Below, piece by piece: positions 60,740 to 64,000 of a DNA stretch of 64,000 nucleotides. The notes beneath the pieces are model-generated. The model was not told the DNA's origin. It saw nothing but the letters and a program-made list of their open reading frames with translations, and did no database searches. Position numbers and translations under genes: made by a program. The DNA comes from Joostella atrarenae (GTDB lineage: Bacteria > Bacteroidota > Bacteroidia > Flavobacteriales > Flavobacteriaceae). The stretch spans positions 124,001 to 188,000 of the forward strand of contig NZ_JAETXX010000003.1 of NCBI RefSeq assembly GCF_021764745.1. The letters run 5' to 3'. Each line of letters starts with the position of its first letter. Within the stretch, counting starts at the first letter, position 1.

Positions 60740-61567
60740 TTATTCCTTTATAAATTTTTTAATGTTTCCACTCTCAGTTTGTAAAAAATAGAGACCTGAT
60801 GATAAAGTAGAAACATCAATAGATTTTAAATTTAAACTACTGTTTATATGTCTGGTTCCAATAATTGAACCAGTAACATCTATGATGTTAATGGTTTCAC
60901 CTTGAATTATTCCGTTAAGAACTAGTGTATTCTTGGCAGGAATAGGATAAACAGAAATGTTGTTTTTTGAAAAATTACCAGTTGAAAGTTGAGCTTCTGT
61001 TCCTAAAACAACGTTATCAATTTCATAAGTTCCTGCGGTATTGGGTTGACCAGAGTTCGGTCTGATGTCAATTCTACCAAAAGGTGTATTTTCATCAAAA
61101 CCATTTCTATATCCACTTGATGAAATTGTTGCTCATATTCTTTGCCACTCACCTGCGCTAGCCGTATAATTTGACCCAAAATTTATAGCAAATAAAGATC
61201 CAGCATCTTTAGGTCTTATAAGTGTATGGGTCTGAACATCTGATATACTAGACCTCATATCAAACTCAACAATATTACCATCCGTGGCTAATGTTGCTTC
61301 ATCAGTTTCGCTAAATGTTATAATAATCACAGGATTGTTATCCGTATTTGAAGCTGTAATATTAAATTGAAATACATTAGCTGAAGTATTATTTGGATCG
61401 GTCGCCCCTGTTGGATTAACAATAACATTACCTGTCCTTACACTGTTGTCGTTAGGACTGGCATACACTTGAGTACTAACAGGATCTGTACCATCCCAGT
61501 CTGCAATAGTTTTTTGCCCAAAAGCAACACTTCCAAGTAATAAAGTAAAAATTGTAAATTTTTTCAT
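60740..61567 (-). pseudogene. T9SS cargo protein interrupted by an in-frame TGA
   Basis: The ATG at 61567 begins a signal peptide (ending AFG-Q) and a domain with AGSLFAINFGSNYTASAGEWQRI, then TGA at 61133-61135. The same frame continues ATISSSGYRNGFDENTPFGRIDIRPNSGQPNTAGTYEIDNVVLG, followed by a type A T9SS sorting domain (NNISVYPIPAKNTLVLNGI...GLYFLQTESGNIKKFIKE) that ends at 60740. Reading through would give about 275 residues: a carbohydrate-binding-like sandwich plus secretion tail. A base change from CGA or TGG could explain the stop. As read, the product would lose the sorting domain. Confidence 0.75.
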
Positions 61568-61833
61568 AAAGTTTAGTTTTAAAATTATTATCCAAAACTA
61601 TCCTCGTTTTAACAAAAAGAGTGTAAAAAATCAAGCATTTAATAGTAGATTTGGAGCATATCGTATCTAAATTTCCAAATGACATGTAAAACATCTTGAT
61701 ATACTCATGAATAAAAACTTAACAAAGATGCCTATAGCAACAGTTTTTAGTGCTTAAATGAATTCACTAGTTTTTCTTGTTTCAAGAAAGGGCTATTCGT
61801 TTTGTGAACCCCCTGTTAAACCGTTATAAATAT
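61568..61833. other. Gap between the T9SS gene and the alpha-galactosidase-like gene
   Basis: 266 bases with no gene; AT-rich, holds the upstream control region of the minus-strand T9SS gene. Confidence 0.35.
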
Positions 61834-63945
61834 TTATTCTTCTAAAATAGTGTATCTAAAAAAGCGATACCCTGGTGTTTTATTTATTTCTAGTTTTAGT
61901 TTATTGTTTGAAACAGTAATTATTTTAGAATTTGATTTACTTTGTTCCAAGTCGATTAATCTAATTTTCTTTCCTTCAAGAAATTTTACATTGATTTCTT
62001 TTGACTCTTCTGAGTTATGAAGTTCTCTAAATACCATTAAGTAGCCTGTTTTTTTGTCTGGATGATATATTTGAAAACCTGTCCAAGAAGCATTGTTAGG
62101 TTTATTTCCTATGGGAAAAACATAACTATCAAAAATTATAGTTCTTTCTTTCTTATAGATTTCAATAAGTTTTTTTAACTCTGCTTTTTCCTCTGGCTTC
62201 ATTAGTTGAGTTAACATAAAACCAGCTGGCACACCCACAAAAGCTGTCATGGCACAATAGGATTGGCTATGTTTTACGGCATCTGAAAACTCTGAATTTG
62301 TTCTGCTTGGATTTTGCCAATTGGTTTGTAGCTTGTTCATGTTATAGAATTTAGACATCATCCAATGATGGCGCAATGTAACGTAGGGTACATAGACAAT
62401 ATGGTGTGGCATGTTATTTTGGATGTTTTGAAAATACATTGGTCCATATTCACGAGCAGTACTATACCAACCATAGCGAGGGTCGTCATATTCAGGACAC
62501 CATGAAACCTGCGTTTGATAATTTGAAAATTTAATAAAGTCCCGTATACCATCCATTCTTACATGATAGGACTCCCAATCCTCTATTTTATCAAAATCTA
62601 ATTTCCAAGTAGCCACATCCAGTTTTTCTTGGTTGGTTCTCATTTCTTCAGGCGAGATATAACGTATGGCAGCCCAAAGCCCTATCTTTATATTGTTGCT
62701 CTCGGCAAGTTTCTTTACATTCTTCCAATCGGCGTCATATCCAATATTTGTATTTGGATGCCAAGATTTTCTACTAAATGTATCTCCATCTTGCCAACCA
62801 TCATCAATCCGGACAATATCCATACCTAATTCTGAAGCTGATTTTATTTCTTTTTCTATAACAGAAAATTCAGAATTTTCGCGACCATATATTTTATCGC
62901 CTTTGCCTTCTCTATAATCGCTTCCCCAGGTATCTACAAGCATGTGCATGTCTCTTTCTTTATTGATTGGAAAACGGGTTCTATCAAACTTTTTAAGCGC
63001 TAACTGCATTCCATCTTCACCATCACTATAAAGTATGCTCCAAGTAGCCCAGGTTCTTCTAAACTCATTAGTGATTTCATTGGGTTTTAACCCCCACCCT
63101 GTAACCTCCACCCCTTTAGGTGTACAATAAAAACTACCTGTTTGGTGACCATAATTATTTACTGTTTTGTTAGATTCCTTTAATAGAATCAACCCTTCAT
63201 TTCCTGTTTCAATAGAGAGCCCACTAGCCCATGTATTTTGTTCATCGCTAAAAAGTGGCCAACCTTCAACAACCTCTTCTTTCACCATATCCTTAGTGTT
63301 CACACGATTACCAGGATCATTATAATATCCCCAATATCGACGTTTGTTTTCCAACGAAAAATCTACCGGAACATATTCTGTTCTTGCAATTTTTATTGGC
63401 TGATTGGAACCATAGTATTTTTTATATGCTATATCTTTCGGAATCCCTTCTGTAGAAAAACCTTCATTCACTCTCACCTCTAAAGCAGTCCATAGTCCTA
63501 GTTCATTTGGATATACACGGATTAAATATTTAATTTGAATACCGTGTTCGTATAAAACTTCTGTCGTTACCAATAGATGTTTTGATGTAAAATTATCATC
63601 ATTGGACACCTTACAATCAACAGAAATTAAAGAAGCTTTTGAATTATTCCCAATCTTATTTGGTAAATTCCAGTCTGAATCATAGGAGGATAAAGCATTT
63701 GTAGCCCATTCTTTCCCAGTGATTTTATTTTTGAAACTTACAGTTTTGAAACCTGCTCCACTCCATACCCATGTTCTACTAATCTTTCCTGTACTTACAT
63801 ATAACTTATTGTTTTTATAAGTTGCTTTTGCCTTATCCAGATTAACATGTAAATCGGTTGAATTTGCTTTTTTTTGTGAATAACACTTACCTATTAATAT
63901 TATAAACAATAAGCTTAACCCAAAGATATTTCTTACCAGTTGCAT
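61834..63945 (-). CDS. GH36/GH27-like alpha-galactosidase
   Basis: 703 residues with a signal peptide (1 to about 23, ending KCYSQ). A beta-sandwich N-terminal domain precedes a (beta/alpha)8 barrel: LGMDIVRIDDGWQDGD near 379-394, TWKLDFDKIEDW near 445-456 with the nucleophile Asp (KxDF), VSWCPEYDDPRYGWY near 486-500, which probably carries the acid/base Asp. Clan GH-D pattern. Secreted to periplasm or surface; cleaves terminal alpha-galactosides, probably from a plant or algal polymer. Part of the same block as the GH5-like lipoprotein. Confidence 0.82.
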   Translation of the reverse strand: MQLVRNIFGLSLLFIILIGKCYSQKKANSTDLHVNLDKAKATYKNNKLYVSTGKISRTWVWSGAGFKTVSFKNKITGKEWATNALSSYDSDWNLPNKIGNNSKASLISVDCKVSNDDNFTSKHLLVTTEVLYEHGIQIKYLIRVYPNELGLWTALEVRVNEGFSTEGIPKDIAYKKYYGSNQPIKIARTEYVPVDFSLENKRRYWGYYNDPGNRVNTKDMVKEEVVEGWPLFSDEQNTWASGLSIETGNEGLILLKESNKTVNNYGHQTGSFYCTPKGVEVTGWGLKPNEITNEFRRTWATWSILYSDGEDGMQLALKKFDRTRFPINKERDMHMLVDTWGSDYREGKGDKIYGRENSEFSVIEKEIKSASELGMDIVRIDDGWQDGDTFSRKSWHPNTNIGYDADWKNVKKLAESNNIKIGLWAAIRYISPEEMRTNQEKLDVATWKLDFDKIEDWESYHVRMDGIRDFIKFSNYQTQVSWCPEYDDPRYGWYSTAREYGPMYFQNIQNNMPHHIVYVPYVTLRHHWMMSKFYNMNKLQTNWQNPSRTNSEFSDAVKHSQSYCAMTAFVGVPAGFMLTQLMKPEEKAELKKLIEIYKKERTIIFDSYVFPIGNKPNNASWTGFQIYHPDKKTGYLMVFRELHNSEESKEINVKFLEGKKIRLIDLEQSKSNSKIITVSNNKLKLEINKTPGYRFFRYTILEE

Positions 63946-64000
63946 AATTTTTATTATTCTTGATATTCAATTATAATATTTCTATAACCTAAATCTTCTT

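Noticed and set aside
61133-61135. Selenocysteine at the TGA in the T9SS gene
   Set aside because: No stem-loop typical of a bacterial SECIS is seen directly after the TGA, and the protein family has no redox Cys at that point.
1-64000. CRISPR array or cas genes
   Set aside because: No regularly spaced repeats of 25-40 bases and no Cas motifs were seen.
1-64000. Insertion sequences
   Set aside because: No transposase ORF or paired terminal inverted repeats were recognised in the window.

Overview
The window is AT-rich DNA from a Bacteroidota bacterium, most likely a marine or environmental member of the Flavobacteriaceae. Indicators are a SusC/SusD outer-membrane pair, a type IX secretion (T9SS) C-terminal sorting domain, promoters of the Bacteroidota form TTTG-N19-TAnnTTTG, families largely confined to this phylum (DUF4290, DUF3822), a DnaX without its zinc module, and a CTnDOT-type conjugation gene set. 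No function here rests on a database search; all calls come from reading motifs and gene order.

Chromosomal core, about 1-35.5 kb. A partial clan-D glycosidase-like gene opens the window. Then come a pterin carbinolamine dehydratase and YebC; a Kdo-related cluster (acyltransferase, Kdo 8-oxidase KdnB, HAD hydrolase, KdsB); a RecD-like helicase; a DUF3822-rsmD operon; RNase P RNA; dnaX; miaE; a polyphosphate operon (SixA-like phosphatase, PPK1, Ppx); a CAP lipoprotein; pdxH; a pyrR-pyrB-STAS-like-rnz cluster; an orphan SusC/SusD pair; DUF4290-murA; recQ; fmt; HU; YqgE/AlgH; a class IV aminotransferase; and a START-like protein. A tRNA-Met(CAT) closes the core at 35.5 kb.

Integrated conjugative element, about 35.6-59.4 kb, beside the tRNA. 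It holds a membrane LuxR-type regulator, RteC, an HTH protein and a replication-like pair (initiator-like protein plus DnaC-like ATPase). Next is an endonuclease/exonuclease/phosphatase-fold protein with altered catalytic motifs. Four tightly overlapping minus-strand genes follow: a ComEC-like metallo-beta-lactamase, a trypsin-like protease with an ABC-3C-type C-terminus, a small middle component and a Rad50-like ATPase. This looks like an ABC three-component conflict system carried as cargo. The transfer part has an amidase with a coupled 28-codon ORF, then traE-F-G-I-J-K-M-N-like genes, a coupling ATPase, a MobB-type relaxase, BfmA-like protein, a DUF6876-like protein and SSB. Two transfer genes are broken as read: traI by an in-frame TAA and traN by a +1 shift in a T6 run. 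No integrase and no second copy of the tRNA 3' end is visible, so the element's right boundary is unknown.

Right end, 59.5-64 kb: a carbohydrate-degrading block with a GH5-like lipoprotein, a T9SS cargo protein interrupted by TGA, and a GH36/GH27-like alpha-galactosidase. Whether this belongs to the element or to the host chromosome cannot be told from the window.

The best candidate for a poorly described system is the four-gene MBL/protease/MC/ATPase cassette at 40970-45699. Secondary points are the KdnB-KdsB pairing (8-amino-Kdo lipopolysaccharide chemistry), the MurA Cys-to-Asp change that predicts fosfomycin resistance, and the ATGA-coupled small ORF next to the amidase.
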